From: Pseudomonadaceae bacterium
GTDB lineage: Bacteria > Pseudomonadota > Gammaproteobacteria > Pseudomonadales > Pseudomonadaceae
Direction of reading: 5' to 3'
DNA length: 64,000 nucleotides
Assembly: GCA_900766265.1 (NCBI GenBank)
Contig: CAAFUS010000015.1
Span: forward strand, 1-64,000
Shown here: one piece after another, positions 14,406 through 22,243 of the stretch
How positions within the stretch are numbered: the stretch's first letter is position 1
Layout: each line of letters opens with the position of its first letter
The notes under the pieces: generated by a model
Database searches by the model: none
What the model was told of the DNA's origin: nothing
The model's input: only the letters and a program-made list of their open reading frames with translations
Translations under genes and position numbers: made by a program

Positions 14406-15689
14406 ATGCGGATATTCGGCGTGTTTCAGGCGGCGCCAGCCGTCGTTCGGTTCGGGGCCGTCGCGGCGCTGTGCCTGGTGGTGTCGTTCCATGCGAAGGG
14501 GGCGGAGTTGCCCGTCGGGCCCGACGTGGGGGACATGGCGCTGTCGCCCTTCTATCGGTGGTCCGGCCCGGTGCCGGATACGCCCGGAACCCTGCTGAAA
14601 CAGGAGGCGATGGCAGGGCAGGAGGACATGCCCGCCGCGTCGGCAGCCATCCGTATCCTTTACAGCTCGCGGGACGAGCGCTGGGGGTCGGGGCCGATAC
14701 CGGTCAGCGGAACCCTGTTTCTGCCGGCAGGTGAACCGCCCGCCGGTGGCTGGCCGCTGTTGGCCTGGGCGCACGGCACGCTGGGCATCGCCGACAGCTG
14801 CGCGCCCTCCTGGGCGGGCTTCAGGAGCCGCGATGCATCCTACCTGAACCGCTGGCTGGCGCAGGGCTTTGCGGTGGTCGCCACCGATTACCAGGGTCTG
14901 GGAGGGCCCGGGCCTCACCCTTATTCCTACTGGCAGGCGGAAGGCCGCTCGGTGCTGGATTCGATCCGCGCCGCCCAGGCTGTCGCGCCCGGCGCGCTTT
15001 CGGGCCGGACACTGCTCGCCGGGCAGTCCCAGGGAGGAGGGGCGGCCTTGGGAGCGGCGACGCTGGCCGACACCCATGCCAGGGAACTGGATATCCGCGG
15101 CGCGGTGATCACCGGACCCAACAGCACCTTTCCCGAGGGGCCGATCGCCTTGCCGAGGCGCCACTCGCTGACCATGTTCCTGGGGTTCGCGACCGGGGCA
15201 TTGAAGGACGGGGCGCCGCCGATGGAGGACATTCTGAGCCTCAAGGGGCGCACCTTGCTGGGCGTGGCGCGCCATGGCTGCACGGGCGATATCGCGCGCA
15301 AGGCGCGGGAGCTCGAGGTCGGCTCGTTCGAGGATCTGCTGGCCATCAGCCCGCAGGAACTGGCGTCCCTGCGCGTGCCCACGACCGACATGCCGCTGTC
15401 GTCGATCCGCTTTCCACTGCTGATCGCAACCGGCAAGGCCGACCGGACGATCACGCCGATGGAGCAGTACGCGGTCGCCGCCGCCCTGTGCGCGGCCGGC
15501 AACCAGGTCACCTGGCGGCTGCTCGAGGGGATGGGGCATGACGGGGCGATGCACGGCTCCCTGGACGAGGCCTTCGCGTTCGCCAGGGCCCGGCTCGACG
15601 GGCGACCGGTCGGCTCCAATTGTTCCGACCTACAACCGCCCGGCCCTCCTGGCGAGCGGGACCCGCAGGCGCCCTTCAACGATGACTGA
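14406..15689 (+). CDS. Exported alpha/beta-hydrolase (secretory lipase/esterase-like)
   Basis: A 427-residue protein with a signal-like N-terminus (residues 1-34, AALCLVVSFHAKGAE). The hydrolase core includes the oxyanion-region strand PLLAWAHGT, the nucleophile elbow GQSQGG with Ser208, a probable catalytic Asp in ATGKADRTIT, and His in GMGHDGAM. The WAHGTLG...CAPS layout and length resemble secreted lipases/esterases of the LIP type. ATG 14406 is chosen over the in-frame ATG at 14388 for the GGAG spacing and better signal peptide. Sited between the porin and the HTH-citrate synthase gene, it might release an ester-bound carboxylate outside the cytoplasm; this is inference. Confidence 0.7.
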   Translation: MRIFGVFQAAPAVVRFGAVAALCLVVSFHAKGAELPVGPDVGDMALSPFYRWSGPVPDTPGTLLKQEAMAGQEDMPAASAAIRILYSSRDERWGSGPIPVSGTLFLPAGEPPAGGWPLLAWAHGTLGIADSCAPSWAGFRSRDASYLNRWLAQGFAVVATDYQGLGGPGPHPYSYWQAEGRSVLDSIRAAQAVAPGALSGRTLLAGQSQGGGAALGAATLADTHARELDIRGAVITGPNSTFPEGPIALPRRHSLTMFLGFATGALKDGAPPMEDILSLKGRTLLGVARHGCTGDIARKARELEVGSFEDLLAISPQELASLRVPTTDMPLSSIRFPLLIATGKADRTITPMEQYAVAAALCAAGNQVTWRLLEGMGHDGAMHGSLDEAFAFARARLDGRPVGSNCSDLQPPGPPGERDPQAPFNDD

Positions 15690-15742
15690 GGTGCGCTGAG
15701 CCCAGCATGAGGGGCGGGGCGTTGGCCCGCACTCGCCGAAGC

Positions 15743-16951
15743 TCAGCCCGGCAGGGCGCCGGTATAGCGGGCGCGGTGCCGGACCAGCGGCTGCTGGTTG
15801 TACTGCTCGCAGGCGTGCGCGATCCAGCCGATCAGGCGGGCGACGGCGGCGAGCGTCAGTTCCTGGCCATCCAGGCCCAGCTTGCGACCGACGAAACTGA
15901 CCAGCAGGATGAATTCGGCCGGGCGCTGTACCAGTTCCTCGGCCACCTTCATCGCCTTGAGCAGGCGCAGGTACTCCGGGTCCTCGGCGAACATCTCGTC
16001 CAGCGTCCTTTTCAGGCTGATGGCGCGCGGGTCGGCGATGCTGTGCACGCGGTGCGCCGAGTGCGCGGTGGCGCAGAACCCGGGGATGTCCCCACCCTGG
16101 CTGTAGTACTGCAGGATGGGCTCGGCCGGGTCCTTGGCATTGCACACATCCGACAGCAGGCGGCTGACCGCCTCGCTGCGGCCATAGGCGATGCGCCGGC
16201 CCCGCGCGGCGGCCAGCCCCGTGATCGCGGCGTAGTAGGGTGTGACGCCGGTATTGGCCGCCGCGCGCACGCTGTAGGTGGAGTGGTCCAGCTCGTGATC
16301 GATGCAGAGGATCAGCAGGCGCCGGATGAGGTCGGCGAAGCGCTCATCGACGCCGCAGGAGGCGGCGATGAATTCGTGCAGCGGGCGGGTGTCGGGCGCC
16401 GTCGCGCCGACCACCAGCGCGGCGAACCAGCGCACCACGTCGGCGCCGGTGCGTGCGTAGCCTTCCGGTGACAGGTCGAAGGCCTTCGGGTTTTCCCGCT
16501 CCACCAGCGGAAACAGGGCGATGGCCTTCTCGGTCACCGTGGTGTGGGCGTACAGCTCGAGCAACGGCGCGACCCCCTCGGGCAGGTGCGGCAGGGTGTC
16601 GCCGAAGGCGCCCGGCACCTGCCAGAACATCTCCGCGACTTCTTCCACGGTGGCCTGTTCCACCAGCTCGTTGACGTCCCGGCCGCGGTAATACAGGCCG
16701 TCTTCGGTCAGCAGCGTCAGCGAGCTGTTGGAGTCGGGGCTGGCGCGTCGGGTCGATGGGCTGTCGCCGCCCCGGTTGCCCTTGACCAGGCGGTGGATAT
16801 CCGCAGCCCAGTAGCGCCGCTTGCGCGAGCCTTCGACCTTCACCGAGCGGATGTTCTTGCGGCCCACGTAGGCATACAGGGTCGTCAGGTTGACGCCGAG
16901 CAGGCTCGCGGCCTCTTCAGCGGAGAGGTAGAGCTCATCTTGATTCGCCAT
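15743..16951 (-). CDS. HTH-citrate synthase fusion protein with altered active site (putative regulator)
   Basis: A 402-residue protein. Residues 7-58 form an excisionase/MerR-type helix-turn-helix (SAEEAASLLGVNLTTLYAYV, then a basic wing). Residues about 75-400 are citrate synthase-like, with HELDHST, DPRA and GWIAHACEQ motifs. Against E. coli GltA, the substrate-binding His of HExxxST is kept (His219) and the His305 equivalent is kept (His300), but the His264 equivalent in HGGA is Tyr256 and the catalytic Asp362 equivalent is Glu346. Condensation activity is therefore doubtful. A DNA-binding citrate synthase fold beside citrate-type transporters suggests a tricarboxylate sensor. Its upstream region has palindromes (16965-17010). 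Confidence 0.75.
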   Translation of the reverse strand: MANQDELYLSAEEAASLLGVNLTTLYAYVGRKNIRSVKVEGSRKRRYWAADIHRLVKGNRGGDSPSTRRASPDSNSSLTLLTEDGLYYRGRDVNELVEQATVEEVAEMFWQVPGAFGDTLPHLPEGVAPLLELYAHTTVTEKAIALFPLVERENPKAFDLSPEGYARTGADVVRWFAALVVGATAPDTRPLHEFIAASCGVDERFADLIRRLLILCIDHELDHSTYSVRAAANTGVTPYYAAITGLAAARGRRIAYGRSEAVSRLLSDVCNAKDPAEPILQYYSQGGDIPGFCATAHSAHRVHSIADPRAISLKRTLDEMFAEDPEYLRLLKAMKVAEELVQRPAEFILLVSFVGRKLGLDGQELTLAAVARLIGWIAHACEQYNQQPLVRHRARYTGALPG

Positions 16952-16964
16952 GGCGCCCTTATGT

Positions 16965-17010
16965 AGACGATTTCCGTACAGATTTACCGATGTTAGTCCT
17001 CTGTATACAG
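16965..17010. promoter_or_regulatory. Operator-like palindromes upstream of the HTH-citrate synthase gene
   Basis: CTGTATACAG at 17001-17010 is a perfect 10-base palindrome. A TGTA-N11-TACA inverted repeat lies just upstream near 16970, within GTAGACGATTTCCGTACAG. The GTAGACGA and GTAC-type elements recur in the CitMHS promoters. The segment lies in the 134-base gap between divergent genes, so autoregulation and control of the MipA gene are plausible. Confidence 0.45.
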
Positions 17011-17085
17011 TCCTGCAAATCCTCCTTCGGAGCGTCTAGATCGGCACTCCGCGCATAATCCACCCCCTGATCAGAGGCTTTCCTC

Positions 17086-17868
17086 ATGAAATCGCTGTGT
17101 CTTGCTGTGTCTGTCGCTCACGCTGCTCTGCTGCTGCCCCTTGCGGCCCTGGCGGACAGGGAGCCCGGCTTCCAGTCCATCGGCCTGGGGGTGGCGGCGT
17201 CGGACAGCCTCTACGCCGGCGCGGACAAATCCGTGTCGGTGCTGCCCTTGCTGCACTACGAAGGGGAGCGCTTCTTCGTGCGGGGCGTGACGGCCGGCAT
17301 GCGGTTGATCGAGCGCGAGGGCTTCGGCCTGGAGGCGATCGTCGCCGGGCGCTTCGAGGGGATCGACCGCAGCGACTTCGGGCGCGCCGAACTGGCCAGG
17401 AACGGCATCGACCGCGACCTGCTGGACGATCGTGACGATGGCGTCGACCTCGGCTTGCGGGCGAACTGGAAAAGCCTCGGGGGCGAGGTGCGCCTGTCCG
17501 CCCGTGCCGACGTCAGCGGCGCCAGCGAGGGTTACGAGCTGACCCTGGGCTATGGCTATCCGATGCAGCTGGCGGGCATGACGGTGACGCCGTCGCTGGC
17601 GGTGAGCTACCTGTCGGACAAGCTCGCCGACTACTACTACGGCACCCTGAGCGACGAGGAGGCGCGCGGCGTGAGCCGCTATCGTCCGGGCGGCGCCGTG
17701 GTGCCCGGCGTGGCGCTGGGCCTGGCCAAGCCGCTCGGCGAGCGCTGGCTGCTCAGTGCCGAGGCCAGCTACCGCAGGCTGCCGGACCGCATCACCGACA
17801 GCCCGCTGGTGGACAGTGATTCCAGCCACGTCGGATTCAGGTTGGGAGTGTCCTGGCTGTTCGATTGA
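17086..17868 (+). CDS. MipA/OmpV-family outer-membrane protein
   Basis: A 260-residue protein with a signal peptide (residues 1-23, LLLPLAALA before D). It has the family opening (FQSIGLGVAASDSLYAGADKSVSVLPLLHYEGERFFVRG), alternating beta-strands, and the typical C-terminal strand VGFRLGVSWLFD. MipA/OmpV proteins are outer-membrane barrels of about this size; roles reported in the family include murein scaffold and solute entry. It sits between the HTH-citrate synthase gene (divergent) and a CitMHS gene (same strand), so it could be an accessory outer-membrane channel of the uptake system. Confidence 0.85.
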   Translation: MKSLCLAVSVAHAALLLPLAALADREPGFQSIGLGVAASDSLYAGADKSVSVLPLLHYEGERFFVRGVTAGMRLIEREGFGLEAIVAGRFEGIDRSDFGRAELARNGIDRDLLDDRDDGVDLGLRANWKSLGGEVRLSARADVSGASEGYELTLGYGYPMQLAGMTVTPSLAVSYLSDKLADYYYGTLSDEEARGVSRYRPGGAVVPGVALGLAKPLGERWLLSAEASYRRLPDRITDSPLVDSDSSHVGFRLGVSWLFD

Positions 17869-17871
17869 AGG

Positions 17872-18005
17872 GTGTACATAAAAAATCAAGATTTACGCAA
17901 AAAACGTCAATGTGTATGTTCATCCCGTCGTACATCTTGGCCGGCTGCCTGGCCGCCTGATGGTTCGCACCCCCACCTGAATTCCTAAGAACAAGGACAA
18001 AAATA
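17872..18005 (+). promoter_or_regulatory. Promoter region of the CitMHS gene
   Basis: An AT-rich block AAAAAATCAAGATTTAC (17880-17896) and TGTGTATGTTCATCC...TCGTACATC (17911-17937) match the region upstream of the decayed copy at 12185. GTGTACAT at 17872-17879 and GTACATC at 17931-17937 may be half-sites. AAGGAC at 17993-17998 is the ribosome binding site. Confidence 0.45.
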
Positions 18006-19288
18006 ATGGCTTGGGTTGGTTTCGCGATGGTTTCGGTGTTCATGCTGCTGATCCTCACGCGACGATTGTCGGCGATCGTCGCGCTGATCCTGGTGCCGGT
18101 GGCCTTCGGCCTCGGCATCGGGCTCGGTCCGCAGATGGGCGAGATGATCATGGACGGCGTCCTCAAGGTGACGCCCACCGCGATGATGCTGATGTTCGCG
18201 CTGCTGTACTTCGCGGTGATGTTCGACGCCGGCCTGTTCGAGCCGGCGGTGAAGCGGATCATCCGCTGGGTCGGTGACGACCCGCTGCGCATCACCCTGG
18301 GCACCGCCGCGCTGTCGGCGATCATCTCGCTGGACGGTGACGGCGCGACCACGGTGCTGGTGGTGGTGACCTCGTTCCTTCCGGTGTACCTGCGGCTGGG
18401 CCTGAACCCGCTGATCCTGGCGGTGATGCTGCTGCTGACCAACACGGTGATGAACATCGTGCCCTGGGGCGGGCCGACGGCGCGGGCTGCCAGTGCGCTG
18501 CACCTGGACGCGCTGGACGTGTTCCTCGGCCTGATCCCGACCATGGTGATCGGCCTGGTCTATGCCTTCGCCGCCGCCTGGTGGCTGGGCATGCGCGAGC
18601 GCAAGCGCCTCGGCTGGGTGCCCGGCCGGGCGACGGACGCGGGCCGCTGCTGGTGCGCGAGCCCAAGGCCAGCCACCGGCCCAGGCTGTTCTGGGTCAAC
18701 CTGGCGCTGACGCTGGGGCTGGTCGTGTCCATGGGGGCGGGGCTGGGGCCCTTGCCGATGCTGATGATGATCGGCCTCGCCCTGGCGCTGGTGATCAACT
18801 ACCCACGCCTGGCCGAGCAGCGCGAACGGATCGCCGCCCATTCCGAGAGCGTGCTGAGCGTGGTGGCCCTGATCTTCGCCGCCGGCGCCTTCACCGGCAT
18901 CCTCACCGGCTCGGGCATGGTCGACGGCATGTCCCAGGCGCTGCTCAGGGTGGTGCCGGAAGACGCCGGCCCCTACATGGGCTTCATCACGGCTCTGGCG
19001 AGCGTGCCTTTCACCTTCTTCATGTCCAACGACGCCTTCTTCTTCGGGATTCTGCCGATCCTGGGCGCCGCCGCCGCGGAGTATGGCGTGGACCCGATCC
19101 ACATCGCCCGCGCCTCGGTGCTGGGGCTGCCGGTGCACGCGATGAGCCCGCTGGTGGCGGCGCCCTACCTGCTGGCGGGGTTGCTCAAGCGCGACCTGGG
19201 CGAGTTGCAGCGTTACTGCCTGGGCTGGGCCCTGGGCAGCTCCGGGGTGCTGATCATCGGCGCGCTCGTCACCGGCGCCATCATCTAG
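18006..19288 (+). pseudogene. CitMHS-family citrate/metal-citrate transporter with a frameshift
   Basis: The first half (18006 to about 18640) and second half (about 18640-19288) are in frames that differ as expected for one missing base. Together they make about 427 residues, the normal CitMHS length, with around twelve membrane helices. First-half motifs are SLDGDGATTVLVVV and NTVMNIVPWGGPTARAAS; second-half motifs include AAGAFTGILTGSGMV, FFMSNDAFFFGILPIL and PLVAAPYLL. The family imports divalent-metal-citrate with protons. The break lies in the loop after MRERKRLGWVPG; unshifted, the first frame stops at 18710. Either natural inactivation or a base-calling error in a GC-rich run. Confidence 0.8.
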
Positions 19289-19413
19289 CGAGCCCCTTTA
19301 CAGAGAACCGCCACCCGCCCGGCCGCTGACGCCCGGGACGGGGAGCGGCTTGCCGAAAGAAACGCCGTGCCCTGGCGGGCGGACGGCGACCACGTGGAAG
19401 GACGAGCGACGCC

Positions 19414-20436
19414 ATGAACGAGCAATTCCCGCGCAAGGTCGTGGTGACCCAGCGCTTCTTCGACCCTGAAAGCCTGGCCTACCTGCAGGCCAACGGCTGC
19501 GCGGTGGAGATCGCCCCGCTGGCCGACGGGCAGGCCGATGGCGACCTCGACGAAGCCCGGCTGCTGGCATTGCTGGCCGATGCCGACGCCTGGATCGTCG
19601 GCCACGCCTGGATCACCGCCTCGCTGCTGGCCGGGCTGCCGCGGCTGAAGGTGATCGCCCGCCGCGGCGTCGGCTACGAGCGAGTCGATGTCGAGGCCGT
19701 GCGCGCCAGCGGCAAGGTGGCGACCATCGCGGTGGGCGGCAACGATGCCAGCGTGGCCGATCATGCCGTGGCCATGATGCTGGCGCTCGGGCGCCGACTG
19801 GGCGAGTCGAAGGCGCGCATGGCGGCTGGCGACTGGTCCATCACCCTCGGCCACGACCTCTGCGGCAAGACCGTCGGCATCGTCGGCCTGGGCCGCATCG
19901 GCTGCGGGGTCGCCAAGCGGCTGGTCGGCTTCGATGCCCGGGTGCTGGCCTGTACCCCGCACCCGGACCGGCGCCCCGGCTGGGCCCTGGGGGTGAACTA
20001 CGTCGAGCTGGACACCCTGCTGGCCGAGAGCGACTACGTGACGCTGCATGCGCCGCTGCGCGAGAACACGCGCTTTCTCATCGACGCCGAGGCGCTGCGC
20101 CGGATGAAGCCCTCGGCCTTTCTGATCAACACCGCCCGCGGCGGCCTGGTGGATGACCGCGCGCTGCTCGAAGCCCTGCAGGCGGGCGTCATCGCGGGGG
20201 CCGGCCTGGACGTGTTCCAGAGCGAGATCGATCCCCTTTACCAACCCACCACCCAGGCGCTGCTCGCCCTGCCCAATGTCGTGGCCACCCCGCACAGCGG
20301 CGCCTCGACCCACGAGGGCCTGCAGCGCACCAACCTGATCGCCGCGCAGTGCGTCGTCGCGGTGCTGAACGGCGACACGCCGCCAGCGTCCTGCGTCATC
20401 GCCGACGGACGCGGCCAGCTTTCACACGAGGAATGA
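19414..20436 (+). CDS. D-2-hydroxyacid dehydrogenase (phosphoglycerate dehydrogenase-like)
   Basis: A 340-residue NAD-dependent dehydrogenase. The Rossmann motif is VGIVGLGRIG, and the catalytic triad is Arg242 (NTARGG), Glu271 (FQSEID) and His294 (TPHSGAS). There is no C-terminal ACT domain, so it is not a complete SerA-like regulated enzyme. It starts the gene set that continues with the AtuA-like gene, where its stop overlaps an ATGA. A catabolic role oxidising or reducing a 2-hydroxy acid linked to the carboxylate pathway is inferred; the natural substrate is unknown. Confidence 0.82.
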   Translation: MNEQFPRKVVVTQRFFDPESLAYLQANGCAVEIAPLADGQADGDLDEARLLALLADADAWIVGHAWITASLLAGLPRLKVIARRGVGYERVDVEAVRASGKVATIAVGGNDASVADHAVAMMLALGRRLGESKARMAAGDWSITLGHDLCGKTVGIVGLGRIGCGVAKRLVGFDARVLACTPHPDRRPGWALGVNYVELDTLLAESDYVTLHAPLRENTRFLIDAEALRRMKPSAFLINTARGGLVDDRALLEALQAGVIAGAGLDVFQSEIDPLYQPTTQALLALPNVVATPHSGASTHEGLQRTNLIAAQCVVAVLNGDTPPASCVIADGRGQLSHEE

Positions 20437-20438
20437 CG

Positions 20439-21806
20439 ATGAAAAACAGCATCAAGGTGCTCGTCCCGACCGGCTGCATCGGCTCGGGCGTACGACTGGA
20501 CCTGTTCGAACAGGCCCTGCTGGAAAAACCGGACGTGATCGCGATGGACGGCGGCTCGACGGACTCCGGCCCCTACTACCTCGGCACCGGCAAGACCAAG
20601 GGTTCGGCAGCCGTGCTCAAGGCCGAGCTGCTGGTGTACATGCGCGCCCGCGCCGAGCTGGGCGTGCCGCTGATCATCGGCAGCAGCGGCACCTGCGGCT
20701 CCGACGCCGGCGTCGATCTGCTGCGCGGCCTGTGCCTGGAAGTGGCCGCCGAGCTGGGGCAGAAGGTCAAGATCGCCGCGATCTACGGCGAGCAGGACGC
20801 CGCCACGGTGACCCAGGCGCTGGCCGACGGCCGCGTGCTGCCGCTGAACCCGGTACGCCCGATCGACGACGCGCTGATCGAGCGCTGCTCGCACATCGTC
20901 GCGGCGATGGGCGTCGAGCCCTTCATCCACGCACTGCAGCAGGGCGCGGACATCATCGTCGCCGGTCGCGCCACCGATACCGCGGTGCTCGCCTGCCTGC
21001 CGATCATGCGCGGCGCGCCGGCAGGGCCGGCCTGGCACGCCGGCAAGACCATGGAATGCGGCGCCCAGTGCACCACGACGCCCGCCGACGCCATGGTCAT
21101 GGCCGAGATCGACGAGGGGGGCTTCACCATCACCGCGATCGGCGACCAGGCGCGCCTGACCCCGCAATCGGTGATGGCGCACATGCTCTACGAGAACAGC
21201 AACCCGCTGCTGCTGGTCGAGCCGGGCGGTGCGCTGAACGTCGAGGCGGCCACCTACACCGCCCTCAGCGAGCGCAGCGTGCGGGTGGAGGGCTCGGTCT
21301 GGGAGCCGGCCGAGCGCTACACGGTCAAGCTCGAAGGGGCCGCGCCGGCCGGCTATCAGTCGGTGCTGCTGAGCGTGGTGCGCGGGCCGGAATACATCGC
21401 GCGTTTCGATGAATGGCTGGGGCAGCTGGACGACGTGATGCGCAAGCGCATCGAGAAGAACCTTGGCATCGGCCCGGCGGACTACGACCTGCAGTTTCGC
21501 GCCATCGGCAAGAACTCGGCGCTGGGCGCGTTGGAGCCACGGGTCGGCACGCCGGTGGAAATCGGCGTGCTGGCCATCGCCACCAGTCCGGACGAGTCGC
21601 GCACCCGCGACATCCTCGCGCTGCTCAACCCCTACATGCTGCATTTCCCGCTGCCCGAGGACGAGGAACTGCCGACCCACGCCTTCCCGCTGTCGCCGGC
21701 GTCCATGGATCGCGGGCTGATCTACGAGTTCGCGCTCAACCACGTGATGGTGGTGCCGGACCCGCTGACCCCGTTCCGCTTCGATTTCACCGTGACAGGA
21801 GCCTGA
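20439..21806 (+). CDS. AtuA-like (DUF1446) protein
   Basis: A 455-residue protein of the acyclic terpene utilisation AtuA family. It has the N-terminal strand IKVLVPTGCIGSGVR and the Gly/Asp-rich segments AMDGGSTDSGPYYLGTG, GSSGTCGSD and VAGRATDTAVLACLP. Biochemical function in the family is not well settled. ATG 20439 is preferred to ATG 20433 because GAGGA ends 6 bases before it; 20433 would overlap the upstream stop. The DUF4387-like gene follows after 2 bases, an arrangement I recall as recurrent, so the two products probably work together. Confidence 0.75.
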   Translation: MKNSIKVLVPTGCIGSGVRLDLFEQALLEKPDVIAMDGGSTDSGPYYLGTGKTKGSAAVLKAELLVYMRARAELGVPLIIGSSGTCGSDAGVDLLRGLCLEVAAELGQKVKIAAIYGEQDAATVTQALADGRVLPLNPVRPIDDALIERCSHIVAAMGVEPFIHALQQGADIIVAGRATDTAVLACLPIMRGAPAGPAWHAGKTMECGAQCTTTPADAMVMAEIDEGGFTITAIGDQARLTPQSVMAHMLYENSNPLLLVEPGGALNVEAATYTALSERSVRVEGSVWEPAERYTVKLEGAAPAGYQSVLLSVVRGPEYIARFDEWLGQLDDVMRKRIEKNLGIGPADYDLQFRAIGKNSALGALEPRVGTPVEIGVLAIATSPDESRTRDILALLNPYMLHFPLPEDEELPTHAFPLSPASMDRGLIYEFALNHVMVVPDPLTPFRFDFTVTGA

Positions 21807-21808
21807 AC

Positions 21809-22120
21809 ATGATCCATTCCCAGGGTTACGAGATCCGTTCGAAGAGCGCCGGGCCGTTCTGGCTGACCTTCGACATCTTCTGCGCCGACGCCGAGACCTT
21901 CGGCAAGCTGTGCGGCGATCCGCACCTGAGCGCGCCGTCCATGGCCGCGCTGTTCCACAGCGATCCCGAGCAGGTGCGGATCTTCCACATGGCGCCGCTC
22001 AACGTGATCAAGATCAGCCTGCCGCGCCCCGTGGTGCAGGGCTCGGTAGCCGATCGCGACATGCACGGCGCGCAGTGGGGCTACGTGCTGGCCGAGGAGC
22101 TGGCCCGGGCCGGCGTCTGA
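21809..22120 (+). CDS. DUF4387-like small protein
   Basis: A 103-residue protein starting 2 bases after the AtuA-like gene, with AGGAG upstream. It includes EIRSKSAGPFWLTFDIF, PLNVIKISLPRPVVQGS and DMHGAQWGYVLAEEL, resembling DUF4387 proteins that accompany AtuA-like proteins. It has no known catalytic motif and is probably a partner subunit. Easily missed because longer frames overlap it. Family assignment is by recall of the conserved segments and context. Confidence 0.7.
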   Translation: MIHSQGYEIRSKSAGPFWLTFDIFCADAETFGKLCGDPHLSAPSMAALFHSDPEQVRIFHMAPLNVIKISLPRPVVQGSVADRDMHGAQWGYVLAEELARAGV

Positions 22121-22243
22121 TCGCGTCGTCGCTCTGATGCGGGAGCCGGAGCCATGCACGCGCCGGTCGCCCCGGCCCCGCCACCTGCAAATACCCAAGC
22201 GCTCGGCGCAGCCGCGCGAAGCCAAGAGACGGAGAGCCCCCAC

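Noticed and set aside
20349..20438. Longer N-terminus for the AtuA-like protein overlapping the upstream gene
   Set aside because: The extra 30 residues are read from the end of the dehydrogenase gene in another frame and are Arg-rich; ATG 20439 fits the family start and ribosome binding site.
22154..22243. Longer N-terminus for the MmgE/PrpD protein
   Set aside because: The additional 30 residues are Pro/Ala-rich and unlike family N-termini; the ATG at 22244 has a better ribosome binding site.
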